Notes under the pieces: model-generated
What the model was told of the DNA's origin: nothing
Seen by the model: the letters and a program-made list of their open reading frames with translations, nothing else
The model's database searches: none
Shown: positions 9,051 through 16,975 of the stretch, in pieces
Layout of the letters: each line of letters begins with the position of its first letter
Numbering within the stretch: the stretch's first letter is position 1
Program-made: the position numbers and the translations under genes
Source: Bacillota bacterium
GTDB taxonomy: Bacteria > Bacillota > Clostridia > DSM-8532
Length of the DNA stretch: 47,828 bases
Direction: 5' to 3'
Assembly (NCBI GenBank): GCA_022702935.2
Contig: JAKIML020000078.1
Coordinates: 1-47,828 of the forward strand

Positions 9051-9500
9051 ATGATTCTAGACAACATCCGCCATTACTCCTTTTATCAAGACTCCCCGGC
9101 TCTGGCCAAAGTCTTGACCTATATGTCCGGCATTTCTTCGGAAAACTTTCCAGGTGAATCGGTGCGGCTGGACGGGGACAATGCTTTTGTCAATCCTGTC
9201 TGCTTCACCACTAAGCCCGAGGATGAGTGCCTGTTTGAGGCCCACAGGAAATATGCCGACATTCATTTCATTGTCGAAGGCTGCGAGAAGATCATGGTCA
9301 GCGATATCGATACTGTTACTGTTGTAAAGGCGTTTAAAGAAGCTTCGGATATTGGTTTTTACCAGGGCGGGAACGGTACGGTCTGTATTTTGAAGCCGGG
9401 TGATTTTCTGGTGTGTTACCCGCATGATGCTCATAAAGTGGCCATTGCTGTAGATTCCCCGGCCCAGGTGAAAAAACTGGTGGGCAAAATCAGGGTATAG
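9051..9500 (+). CDS. YhcH/YjgK/YiaL (DUF386) family protein, NanQ-like
   Basis: Cupin-fold protein of 149 aa from the YhcH/YjgK/YiaL family. The metal-binding region reads FEAHRKYADIHFIVEG, with the spaced His and Asp residues of the family, and a second His lies in YPHDAHK. ATG at 9051 is chosen because GAGGGA lies 8 nt upstream. Family members are found in sialic-acid gene clusters; E. coli NanQ helps open or anomerise sialic acid before cleavage. Its place at the end of this transporter cluster supports such a role. A strong terminator follows. Confidence 0.85.
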   Translation: MILDNIRHYSFYQDSPALAKVLTYMSGISSENFPGESVRLDGDNAFVNPVCFTTKPEDECLFEAHRKYADIHFIVEGCEKIMVSDIDTVTVVKAFKEASDIGFYQGGNGTVCILKPGDFLVCYPHDAHKVAIAVDSPAQVKKLVGKIRV

Positions 9501-9588
9501 CCATCCAAAAGTATATGATTCTGCCCATGACTTGGGGCTTCTTAGAAAGAAAATATAAATAAAGATGTCTAAAAAGCTAAACTAAAAT

Positions 9589-9622
9589 GCCGGAGAAATC
9601 TTGTTTCTCCGGCTTCCTTTTT
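9589..9622 (+). terminator. Rho-independent terminator after the YhcH-like gene
   Basis: A 10-bp perfect stem (GCCGGAGAAA / TTTCTCCGGC) with a 5-nt loop, followed by TTCCTTTTT. It ends the sialic-acid transporter operon and may also serve the convergent TSCPD gene. Confidence 0.9.
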
Positions 9623-9678
9623 GGTTCAGAACCATTAGGCTTCAGTTATTGGTATATTGCTGTACATTAATGTAGGAT

Positions 9679-9930
9679 TTACAGGGTTTCCAGGGCTTCT
9701 TCAATGGCCTGTGAAAGCTGGTCGGGGCAGGAGGTGGATTTAAACCCACACTGGATACCCTTGAGCCTTCTTGCGGCTTCCACGGCATCCATGCCCTCAA
9801 TAAGAGAGGCAATGCCCTGCAGGTTACCGCTGCATCCCCCGGTAAAAGTGACATTATGTACCTTGCCCGATACTATATCAAACGTGACCTGGGATGAGCA
9901 GGTTCCTTTATTCTTATGCTTACATGTCAT
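9679..9930 (-). CDS. TSCPD domain-containing protein (TIGR03905-like)
   Basis: Small cysteine-rich protein (83 aa) of unknown function. Visible features are TGGCSGN in the middle and a Cys-containing segment ending in TSCPD, after which the domain is named; the domain also occurs at the C-terminus of some ribonucleotide reductases. The start is ATG at 9930, with AAGGAGG about 9 nt upstream; an ATG at 9939 would touch that site. It overlaps the 3' end of trmB by 11 bp and is cotranscribed with it. The conserved Cys residues suggest metal binding or redox chemistry; this is inference. Confidence 0.8.
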   Translation of the reverse strand: MTCKHKNKGTCSSQVTFDIVSGKVHNVTFTGGCSGNLQGIASLIEGMDAVEAARRLKGIQCGFKSTSCPDQLSQAIEEALETL

Positions 9931-10594
9931 TTTTATCATCCTCCTTGATGATACTATTATCTAATTGTGCTATCAATTTGTTTATGGGTGTTCCTAGCTT
10001 ATGGAACTTCTCCTCGTATTCTGTGGCAATATTCCCTTCCAGCATATCACTGCTGTAAAGGTCAAAGGTGACTTTTAACAATGTGTAATGGCATTCCCTG
10101 AAGGTCTCCAGAGAATAGTCAAACAGACCGCGGTTATCGGTCTTAAATTCAATAACGGCATCCTTGGCCAGGACCTTTTTGTAGAGCTCAAGAAAACCGG
10201 GAGAGGTTAACCGTCTCTTGGCATGCTTCTTTTTCGGCCAGGGGTCGGAGAAGTTTAAATAAAGCCTGCCGATCTCCTCGGGGGCGAAAAGTTCCTCCAA
10301 ACGCTCGGCATCGGCACTGATGACCACCAGGTTTCTAAGGCCTTCTTCGGGGATCTTCCGAATCAGCTTCAGAAGAACCGTGGGATATTTCTCCAGAGCA
10401 ATATAATTAATATGAGGATTCTGCTGGGCCAGGGTGGTAATAAAGCGTCCCTTGCCTGAACCAATCTCCATATGGATGGGATGGTCGTTGCCAAATACCT
10501 CATGCCATTTTCCTCTATAGTCTGAGGGCTGCTGTATAAAATTCTTGCTGAGCTCAAGCTTGTCATAGGCTTCAGGATCGTTTCTCAGCCTCAA
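9920..10594 (-). CDS. trmB: tRNA (guanine-N7-)-methyltransferase TrmB
   Basis: SAM-dependent enzyme that methylates G46 of tRNAs (224 aa, normal for the family). The SAM-binding motif is EIGSGKGR (about 43-50), and the family signature NFSDPWPKKKHAKRRL is intact. I chose the TTG at 10594, giving the family N-terminus MRLRND, with GAGGTG 6 nt upstream; a GTG at 10603 is the alternative. It shares a divergent promoter region with the TetR gene. Confidence 0.95.
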   Translation of the reverse strand: MRLRNDPEAYDKLELSKNFIQQPSDYRGKWHEVFGNDHPIHMEIGSGKGRFITTLAQQNPHINYIALEKYPTVLLKLIRKIPEEGLRNLVVISADAERLEELFAPEEIGRLYLNFSDPWPKKKHAKRRLTSPGFLELYKKVLAKDAVIEFKTDNRGLFDYSLETFRECHYTLLKVTFDLYSSDMLEGNIATEYEEKFHKLGTPINKLIAQLDNSIIKEDDKNDM

Positions 10595-10620
10595 TGGACA
10601 CACCTCATTTCTTCTTAAAG

Positions 10621-10649
10621 ATTATAAAGCAAACCTTAGAGGATGACAA
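10621..10649 (-). promoter_or_regulatory. trmB promoter
   Basis: On the minus strand, TTGTCA (10649-10644), a 17-bp spacer and a perfect TATAAT (10626-10621), about 27 bp before the TTG start. Confidence 0.7.
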
Positions 10650-10660
10650 GTAAATCACTA

Positions 10661-10690
10661 TTGACTGAAAGTCAGTCAGTCGCATATAAT
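10661..10690 (+). promoter_or_regulatory. Promoter and palindromic operator of the TetR-ABC operon
   Basis: TTGACT at 10661-10666, an 18-bp spacer and TATAAT at 10685-10690. The spacer region holds the palindrome TGACT-GAA-AGTCA at 10662-10674, extended by another GTCA. This is a typical TetR-family operator placed to block RNA polymerase, so the regulator probably represses its own operon. Confidence 0.75.
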
Positions 10691-10714
10691 AGAAACAGGA
10701 GGCGTTGGAAGGAT

Positions 10715-11326
10715 ATGACAAGAATATCAAAACCACCCCATGAAAGAAAAAAAGAAATCATGGATGCTGCTTTGGAGCTGTTTCTTACCCGCGGCTATGC
10801 AAAGACCTCGGTCAGCGACATTGTTCAAAAGGTCAATGTGGCCCAGGGACTCTTTTACTATTATTTCAAGTCCAAGGAAGAGGTCTTCCTTGCGGCGATG
10901 GAGCAGTATACCCAGCAATTTTCAGAGAAGATGACAGCCATTATTACCGATCACAACCAGCCCTTACTTAAGCGCATTGAGCTTATCTTTACCACACTGC
11001 ATAACCTGGCATCCCAGACAGAAGGACTGCTGATGGAGGGCATGACCATGGCCGATCAGATGGATCTGGATTTAAGGCTGTCGCTCAATGCCACTCAAGC
11101 CCTGATAAAGCCCGTCAGTGAGGTTCTGGATAAGCTTAACGAGCGGGGAGCCACCCGGATAGAGGATACTATGGCCACAGCCTCCTTCCTGGTGTTTGGC
11201 ATACTGGGCCTTATCCACGGTAATGCAGAGGCACTCCATGATATCCATTACTTAAAGCTGGAAACAGTGGTGCCGCTCTTGGCTGGGGTGCTCCATGTCA
11301 CGCCTGAGCAATTGCTGCAATTATAA
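10715..11326 (+). CDS. TetR/AcrR family transcriptional regulator
   Basis: TetR repressor (203 aa). The N-terminal helix-turn-helix is clear: the segment from ERKKEIMDAALELF through TSVSDIVQKVNVAQGLFYYYF matches the family pattern. The C-terminal ligand domain is not recognisable. ATG at 10715 is chosen because GGAAGG lies just upstream; longer in-frame starts would overlap the promoter. The ABC ATPase follows 16 bp downstream. The operon therefore looks like a self-regulated export or envelope-stress system whose inducer is unknown. Confidence 0.9.
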   Translation: MTRISKPPHERKKEIMDAALELFLTRGYAKTSVSDIVQKVNVAQGLFYYYFKSKEEVFLAAMEQYTQQFSEKMTAIITDHNQPLLKRIELIFTTLHNLASQTEGLLMEGMTMADQMDLDLRLSLNATQALIKPVSEVLDKLNERGATRIEDTMATASFLVFGILGLIHGNAEALHDIHYLKLETVVPLLAGVLHVTPEQLLQL

Positions 11327-11342
11327 TGAAAGGAATAAAACT

Positions 11343-12047
11343 ATGGGTGCATTGATTCAATTCAAAAATGTTACCAAAGAATATGCGGCCGGAGAGGTAA
11401 AAATCCGGGCGCTGGATGAGGTCAGCTTTGAGATTGAAAAGGGTGAATTTGTGGTGATCCTGGGCCCCAGCGGAGCGGGGAAGAGTACGGTCCTCAACCT
11501 CCTTGGCGGTATGGACACAGTCACCAAGGGCTCCATTATTATTGACGATGTGGATATTACAGGATTTAACGATGACAAGCTCACAGCCTATCGGCGCAAC
11601 GATGTGGGCTTTGTTTTTCAGTTCTATAACCTGATCCCCACCCTGACGGCCTATGAGAACGTGGCCCTGATCCAGGAGGTTGTGAAAAATCCGTTGGATG
11701 TTAGGAGCACCTTGGCTTCAGTGGGCCTGGAAAACAGAATGCATCAATTCCCTACCCAACTGTCGGGCGGTGAACAGCAAAGGGTGTCCATTGCCAGGGC
11801 TGTTTGCAAGAATCCCAAGCTCTTGCTCTGTGATGAGCCCACCGGTGCATTGGACAGCGAAACCGGCATCCTTATTCTGTCCCTGCTTCAAAAGATGAGC
11901 CGGGAGCATGGGCACACGGTGGTGATTGTGACCCACAATGCGGCCCTGGCACCCGCTGCTGACAGGGTTATTAAAATGAGAAGCGGAAAAGTCAGTGAGC
12001 AAGTCAGAAATCCTGCACCTGTCCGGATGGAGGAGGTGAACTGGTAA
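11343..12047 (+). CDS. ABC transporter ATP-binding protein (LolD/MacB type)
   Basis: ATPase of 234 aa from the LolD/FtsE/MacB class. Walker A is GPSGAGKST, the signature is LSGGEQQR, Walker B runs into [14 protein letters not shown], and the H-loop is VTHN. ATG at 11343 follows AAAGGA by 8 nt; the upstream in-frame start lies inside the TetR gene. It is 2 bp from the permease gene and should power that protein. Such type VII ABC systems usually move lipids, lipoproteins or peptides, or transmit mechanical signals, rather than import sugars. Confidence 0.93.
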   Translation: MGALIQFKNVTKEYAAGEVKIRALDEVSFEIEKGEFVVILGPSGAGKSTVLNLLGGMDTVTKGSIIIDDVDITGFNDDKLTAYRRNDVGFVFQFYNLIPTLTAYENVALIQEVVKNPLDVRSTLASVGLENRMHQFPTQLSGGEQQRVSIARAVCKNPKLLLCDEPTGALDSETGILILSLLQKMSREHGHTVVIVTHNAALAPAADRVIKMRSGKVSEQVRNPAPVRMEEVNW

Positions 12048-12049
12048 CC

Positions 12050-14335
12050 ATGCTGTTTAAGAAAATGCTGCGGGATATGAAAATCAACCGCACCCAGTTT
12101 ATCTCTATCTTCATCATGGCCATATTGGGCGTCCTGGTTTTAACCGGTCTTCATGCCGAATGGTATGGCATGAAGGTTGAGTCCGACCGCTATTATGCAG
12201 AAAACAGACTGCCCACCCTGTGGATGATGGGAAGAAATTATAGTCCGGAGGATGTAAAGCGGGTTGAAGGTCTGGACAAGGTTCAAGCAACATCACGAAG
12301 GCTGACGGTGGATGTGGAAACCACCCTGCCCAATCAACCCGTGCTAAGGCTGAATGTGGTGGAGGAAAACACTCTGTCCAAGCCCCATGTGGTGGACGGT
12401 GATGCCTTTGATATTCATCAGCAGGGCATTTGGCTGGACCACACCTTTGCCGATGCCCAAGGCCTAAAGGTGGGGGATGTGCTGACCATCAAGGCCATGG
12501 GATTGGAGTCCCAACAGACCATCCGGGGGCTAATTATGCATCCTGAGTATGTTTATAATGTAAAGGATGAATCGGAGCTATTACCCCATCCCGAAAGCTT
12601 CGGATTTGCCTACCTTTCCCGGGAGTCCCTCCCCCAAAGCCTGCCCCTGCCCTTTAACCAGATCCTCATTCTCACTGAGAGCGAAAAGGACAGCGAAGCC
12701 GTTAAGTCCGAGCTGGAGCGTCTCTTTACAGGGAATTACACCGCTATACTCAGCCGTGAGGATCATGTGAGCGTTGCCATGATGGACAACGAGATTGAGC
12801 AGAACAAGGCCGTGGGCGAGGTTTTCCCGGTCATTTTCTTCCTTATTGCCGCTCTGGCCATGCTGACCACCATGACCCGAATGATTGCCAGCCAGAGAAC
12901 CCAAATCGGTGTCCTTAAGGCTCTGGGTTACTCCAAACGTAAGATTCTCTTTCACTATGTATCCTACGGCTTATGGATCGGTCTTGCCGGCGGCCTGATT
13001 GGTCTGGTGGCGGGGCCTTTAATTATACCGCCCATCCTGTTTACCATGCAGAAGTCCCTCTATATTCTGCCCAACTGGTATGCGGCGCTTTCACCCGTGG
13101 ACGGCATTTCTGTTGTGCTGGCGGTTTTATGCTGCGGCGCCTCCTGCTATTTTGCCTGCAGAAGGGAGCTTACAGAAGTGCCTGCAGCGGCGCTGCGGCC
13201 CCGTCCCCCCAGGGCCGGCCGCCATACCTGGCTGGAGAAGAGCGCCTTTTGGCAGCGCATGGGCTTTAACCGTCAATGGAATATCAGGGATATCCTGAGA
13301 AGCAAGCTGAGGTCCATCATGGCCGCGGTAGGGGTTACCGGATCCATGACCTTGCTTCTCTGCGCCTTTGGCCTCCGTGATACGGTCAGCGGAGTCAGCA
13401 GCCGCATGTATGGGGAGCTCCATACCTATGAGAGCCGGATTCATCTTCAGGAGGACATAAGCCAGGATGCGCTGAAGGCCATTGAGGAAAGGGTGGAAGG
13501 TCAGTGGATACAGGAATCGGCCATCGAAATTGCGGCCAACGGCAAGGAAAAAACAGCCACCCTCACCGTTCTGGGCGAGGGCACGGGCATTGTGTACAAG
13601 GATGAAAAGAACCGGGTGGTGGAATTGCCACCCAAGGGCATCGGCCTGTCCTATAAAATGGCCCAGGTCCTTGGCATCAAGATGGGGGATACCCTCAAAT
13701 GGCGCATCATTGGCCAGGAGGAATGGATAACCTCGGAGGTCCATACCCTCTACAGAACGCCCATGGGGCAGGGGATTACCATGACCGAGGAAGCATACAA
13801 GGACTTGGGTAAGACCCTGGTCCCCACGGCAAGGCTGGCCTATAAAGCCTTTGACCAGGAGGACGGGCTGACGGGCATTAAGAATGTCCGGGCCAAGGAC
13901 GACCTTATCAGAAGCTTTAATACCATGCTGGAGAGCATACAGATGATGATCTTCATACTGATTCTTGCCGCTGTCATTCTGGGTGTGGTAGTGCTCTATA
14001 ATCTGGGCGTCCTCTCCTTTACCGAAAGAGTACGTGAGTTGGCCACCTTGAAGGTGCTTGGCTTCTTTTCCCGGGAGATTCGCTCCCTGCTTAGAAAACA
14101 GAATATCTGGCTGACCTGTCTTGGCATACTATTGGGGATTCCAGGCGGCTATGGCATTATAGACTTTATTCTCTCAACCATGAGCGAATCCATCGACATG
14201 CAGACCAAGGTAACTTGGCTGACCCTGGTGCTTTGCATCATCATTACCTTCGTTCTTTCGGCGGGCGTTAACTTCATGCTGTCAAGGAGGATTAAGACCA
14301 TCGATATGGTCAGCTCCCTCAAAGCTGTTGAATGA
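12050..14335 (+). CDS. FtsX-like ABC transporter permease
   Basis: Large permease (761 aa) of the MacB/FtsX type. It has an N-terminal membrane helix (about 15-35), an extracytoplasmic region to about 260, a first FtsX block of three helices (about 260-385), a second helix and external domain (about 435-620), and a final FtsX block (about 630-750). The duplicated architecture is typical of single-chain permeases in Gram-positive bacteria. It pairs with the ATPase 2 bp upstream and is controlled by the TetR gene. The substrate cannot be read from sequence. A terminator follows at once. Confidence 0.9.
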   Translation: MLFKKMLRDMKINRTQFISIFIMAILGVLVLTGLHAEWYGMKVESDRYYAENRLPTLWMMGRNYSPEDVKRVEGLDKVQATSRRLTVDVETTLPNQPVLRLNVVEENTLSKPHVVDGDAFDIHQQGIWLDHTFADAQGLKVGDVLTIKAMGLESQQTIRGLIMHPEYVYNVKDESELLPHPESFGFAYLSRESLPQSLPLPFNQILILTESEKDSEAVKSELERLFTGNYTAILSREDHVSVAMMDNEIEQNKAVGEVFPVIFFLIAALAMLTTMTRMIASQRTQIGVLKALGYSKRKILFHYVSYGLWIGLAGGLIGLVAGPLIIPPILFTMQKSLYILPNWYAALSPVDGISVVLAVLCCGASCYFACRRELTEVPAAALRPRPPRAGRHTWLEKSAFWQRMGFNRQWNIRDILRSKLRSIMAAVGVTGSMTLLLCAFGLRDTVSGVSSRMYGELHTYESRIHLQEDISQDALKAIEERVEGQWIQESAIEIAANGKEKTATLTVLGEGTGIVYKDEKNRVVELPPKGIGLSYKMAQVLGIKMGDTLKWRIIGQEEWITSEVHTLYRTPMGQGITMTEEAYKDLGKTLVPTARLAYKAFDQEDGLTGIKNVRAKDDLIRSFNTMLESIQMMIFILILAAVILGVVVLYNLGVLSFTERVRELATLKVLGFFSREIRSLLRKQNIWLTCLGILLGIPGGYGIIDFILSTMSESIDMQTKVTWLTLVLCIIITFVLSAGVNFMLSRRIKTIDMVSSLKAVE

Positions 14336-14345
14336 TTTAAATGTG

Positions 14346-14375
14346 CGCCATCCCTTGACGAAGGGATGGCGTTTT
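14346..14375 (+). terminator. Terminator of the TetR-ABC operon
   Basis: An 11-bp perfect stem (CGCCATCCCTT / AAGGGATGGCG) with a GACG loop, then TTTT. The loop and arm also contain the -35 of the next promoter. Confidence 0.9.
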
Positions 14376-14384
14376 CTATATAAT
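14355..14384 (+). promoter_or_regulatory. ylxM-ffh promoter embedded in the terminator
   Basis: TTGACG at 14355-14360, an 18-bp spacer and TATAAT at 14379-14384. The -35 is formed by the loop and adjoining stem bases of the upstream terminator. Confidence 0.65.
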
Positions 14385-14424
14385 CATTGGGTGTAAAGCA
14401 AAAATGCTTGACAGGGTGGGCATG

Positions 14425-14823
14425 ATGAAGGATAATAGTAAAGCGACACAGCATTCCTTTGAAGCTGTGGAGGATGTATATGAGATAACCCTGCTCCTGG
14501 ATTTTTACGGTCAGCTCTTGACCCCAAGGCAGTATGAGATCATGGATTTGCATTATAACAGCGACCTGTCCCTTGGAGAGATTGCCGAGGAGCTGGGCAT
14601 CAGCCGACAGGGCGTCCATGACAGCATCCGCAAGGCCAAGCAGACCCTGACCTCCTATGAAAACAGGCTGGGGCTCGCCAAACGGTTCAGGGAGCAGGAA
14701 GCGCAGATAGAAAAGGCCCTGTTGAGCCTGAAAAAGATGCAGGCAAAGGTTCCCCTTATTGGGGAGAACACCGACTACCAAACAGCCTATAGGCTGTTGG
14801 AAGAACTTCTGGACACACTATAG
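14425..14823 (+). CDS. ylxM: YlxM/p13-like SRP-associated DNA-binding protein (UPF0122)
   Basis: Small helix-turn-helix protein (about 132 aa) of the YlxM family, which resembles sigma-70 region 4. The HTH reads SLGEIAEELGISRQGVHDSIRKA. It precedes ffh, the usual YlxM position, and is thought to modulate signal recognition particle function. ATG at 14425 has GGGTGG 6 nt upstream; ATGs at 14422 and 14404 are in frame and also possible. The gene is 30 bp from ffh and shares its promoter. Confidence 0.88.
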   Translation: MKDNSKATQHSFEAVEDVYEITLLLDFYGQLLTPRQYEIMDLHYNSDLSLGEIAEELGISRQGVHDSIRKAKQTLTSYENRLGLAKRFREQEAQIEKALLSLKKMQAKVPLIGENTDYQTAYRLLEELLDTL

Positions 14824-14853
14824 ATTGTATGACTTGTTCATAGAGGGAAAAGT

Positions 14854-16197
14854 ATGGTATTTGAAGGATTGTCCGATAAATTGCAGAACCTGATGAAAAA
14901 GATGAAGGGTTCTGTCCGTGTCTCAGAAAAAGATGTTAAAGAGATGATGCGCGAGGTCAAGCTTGCGTTGCTTGAAGCCGATGTCAACTTTAAGGTTGTT
15001 AAGGATTTTGTTAACTCCATCACCGAGCGCGCCGTAGGGCAGGATGTTCTTGAAAGCCTGACCCCAGGCCAGCAGGTGGTTAAAATTGTCCATGAAGAGC
15101 TTATCAAGCTCATGGGCTCAGTGCCCTCCAAGCTGACCTATTCCCCTGCACCGCCCACAGTGTATATGATGGTGGGGCTCCAGGGTTCAGGTAAGACCAC
15201 CACCTCGGGTAAGCTGGCAAACCTGCTGCGTAAGGACGGAAAGCGCCCCTTGCTGGTGGCCTGTGACGTTTACAGGCCTGCGGCGGTCAAACAGCTCCAG
15301 GTGGTAGGCGGGCAGCTCAATATTCCCGTCTTTGAGATGGGCACCCAGACCAATCCTGTGGAGATAGCCAAAAAGGCCGTTGAACATGCAAAGTCCATGC
15401 AGTTTGACACGGTGATTATCGACACCGCCGGCCGCCTCCATATCGATGAGGAGCTTATGGACGAGCTCAAGCGTATCAAGGATACCGTAAAGCCCCAGGA
15501 AATCCTGCTGGTGGTGGATGCCATGACCGGTCAGGATGCGGTGAATGTGGCCGGCTCCTTTAATGAAAAGCTGGGTATTGACGGAATCATCTTAACCAAG
15601 CTGGACGGCGACACCCGCGGTGGTGCGGCTCTGTCCACCCGGGCAGTGACGGGTAAGCCCATTAAGTTTACGGGTCTGGGCGAGAAGCTCAGTGATCTTG
15701 AGCCCTTCTATCCCGATCGTATGGCTTCCAGAATCCTTGGTATGGGTGACGTTCTAAGCCTGATTGAAAAGGCTCAGACCGCCTTTGATGAAAAGAAAGC
15801 CCAGGAACTTGAAAAGAAGATGCGCACAGCAACCTTCACCCTGGACGATTACCTGGATCAGCTGCAGCAGATAAAGAAGATGGGTCCGTTAAACCAGGTT
15901 CTGGGCATGATCCCGGGCATGAACGCCAAGGCGCTGAAGGATGTGGATATTGATGAGAAGCAGTTTGCCAGAACCGCTGCCATTATTCAGTCCATGACCA
16001 TGCAGGAGCGCAATAATCCCAGCATCCTCAATGCCAGCCGCCGTCAGCGTATTGCCAAAGGAAGCGGAACTACGGTAACCGATGTGAACCGGCTGCTTAA
16101 GCAGTTTGAGGATATGAAAAAGCTCATGAAGTCCCTTACAGGCGGCAATGCCAAAAAGCTCTTAAAGGGCATGGGCGGATTCAAAAGACCCTTCTGA
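14854..16197 (+). CDS. ffh: Signal recognition particle protein Ffh
   Basis: SRP54 GTPase (447 aa, normal length) that binds signal peptides and the SRP RNA and targets ribosomes to FtsY. The four-helix N domain (1-95) is followed by the G domain with GLQGSGKTT (about 108-116), DTAGR and TKLDGD. The methionine-rich M domain (about 300-440) carries the segment SRRQRIAKGSGT that contacts SRP RNA. No SRP RNA gene was recognised nearby. It lies between ylxM and rpsP as in many Bacillota. Confidence 0.97.
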   Translation: MVFEGLSDKLQNLMKKMKGSVRVSEKDVKEMMREVKLALLEADVNFKVVKDFVNSITERAVGQDVLESLTPGQQVVKIVHEELIKLMGSVPSKLTYSPAPPTVYMMVGLQGSGKTTTSGKLANLLRKDGKRPLLVACDVYRPAAVKQLQVVGGQLNIPVFEMGTQTNPVEIAKKAVEHAKSMQFDTVIIDTAGRLHIDEELMDELKRIKDTVKPQEILLVVDAMTGQDAVNVAGSFNEKLGIDGIILTKLDGDTRGGAALSTRAVTGKPIKFTGLGEKLSDLEPFYPDRMASRILGMGDVLSLIEKAQTAFDEKKAQELEKKMRTATFTLDDYLDQLQQIKKMGPLNQVLGMIPGMNAKALKDVDIDEKQFARTAAIIQSMTMQERNNPSILNASRRQRIAKGSGTTVTDVNRLLKQFEDMKKLMKSLTGGNAKKLLKGMGGFKRPF

Positions 16198-16300
16198 CCA
16201 TTGCTAACGCTTTATACACCTGTATTCGGGGTTAAAGTCCGGACCGGTGTTAATAAGAAATTTTACATCCGATGCATAACATTTGAAAGGTGGTGAAATC

Positions 16301-16543
16301 ATGGTAAAGATAAGATTAAAAAGAATGGGCGCCAAGAAAAAGCCTTTTTACAGAATAGTCGTTGCAGACGTGAGATCTCCTCGTGATGGCAAGTTCATCG
16401 AGCAGATTGGTACCTACGATCCCAATGCAAATCCTTCTCTTATCAATATTGATGCCGAGAAGGTTAAGAAATGGATTGGTAATGGTGCACAGCCTACCGA
16501 CACTGTTAAGAAGCTGCTCAAGATAGCAGGGGTCAATCAGTGA
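16301..16543 (+). CDS. rpsP: 30S ribosomal protein S16
   Basis: Ribosomal protein S16 (80 aa), needed for assembly of the 30S 5' domain. The N-terminal signature [19 protein letters not shown] is intact. ATG at 16301 is chosen because GAAAGGTGGTG lies upstream; a longer start at 16283 would include that site. It is in the order ffh-rpsP-khpA, with a 100-bp gap after ffh. Confidence 0.97.
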   Translation: MVKIRLKRMGAKKKPFYRIVVADVRSPRDGKFIEQIGTYDPNANPSLINIDAEKVKKWIGNGAQPTDTVKKLLKIAGVNQ

Positions 16544-16576
16544 TTTCTAGTCTGCGACCCAAGTGGAGGTACTGTC

Positions 16577-16807
16577 ATGAAAGAGTTGCTGGAGCAAATA
16601 GCGAAGTCCCTGGTAGATAATCCCGAGGAAGTATCTGTCAACGAGGTGGAGGGAGAGCAATCCCTGATCCTTGAGTTGAGAGTGTCCGAGGATGATATGG
16701 GAAAGGTTATTGGAAAGCAAGGCAGAATTGCCAAAGCTATTCGCGTTGTTATGAAAGCAGCAGCCATCAAGGAAAACAAGAGGGTTGTTGTGGAGATTAT
16801 CCAGTAA
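16577..16807 (+). CDS. khpA: KH domain RNA-binding protein KhpA
   Basis: Single KH-domain protein (76 aa; YlqC/KhpA family). The KH core with the GxxG loop reads GKVIGKQGRIAKAIR. In Gram-positive bacteria KhpA pairs with KhpB (Jag/EloR) to control cell elongation and mRNA levels. It follows rpsP by 33 bp and ends at a strong terminator. The usual next genes, rimM and trmD, are absent here. Confidence 0.95.
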   Translation: MKELLEQIAKSLVDNPEEVSVNEVEGEQSLILELRVSEDDMGKVIGKQGRIAKAIRVVMKAAAIKENKRVVVEIIQ

Positions 16808-16828
16808 TAATTGAATCCCGTAGGTAGA

Positions 16829-16862
16829 AAACTGTCACGTGCATGTGGCAGTTTTTGTTTTA
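16829..16862 (+). terminator. Terminator after khpA
   Basis: A 10-bp stem (AAACTGTCAC / GTGGCAGTTT, one G-T pair) with a 6-nt loop, followed by TTGTTTT. It closes the ylxM-ffh-rpsP-khpA operon. Confidence 0.9.
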
Positions 16863-16975
16863 TCCTGAAATACGCTCGGCTTCCAACCATATTTGCAGAT
16901 ATTTCGGGGAAGAATGAATAAGGCGGCAATGATACCGCCCTTGAGCCGGTCACGGACATTCAGGAGGGGTGGAAA

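Noticed and set aside
13127-13744. 205-aa minus-strand open frame inside the permease gene
   Set aside because: Antisense shadow of the FtsX-like permease; no motifs.
16198-16300. Possible riboswitch or leader between ffh and rpsP
   Set aside because: Only weak pairing (CCGGACCGG) and no recognisable conserved core.
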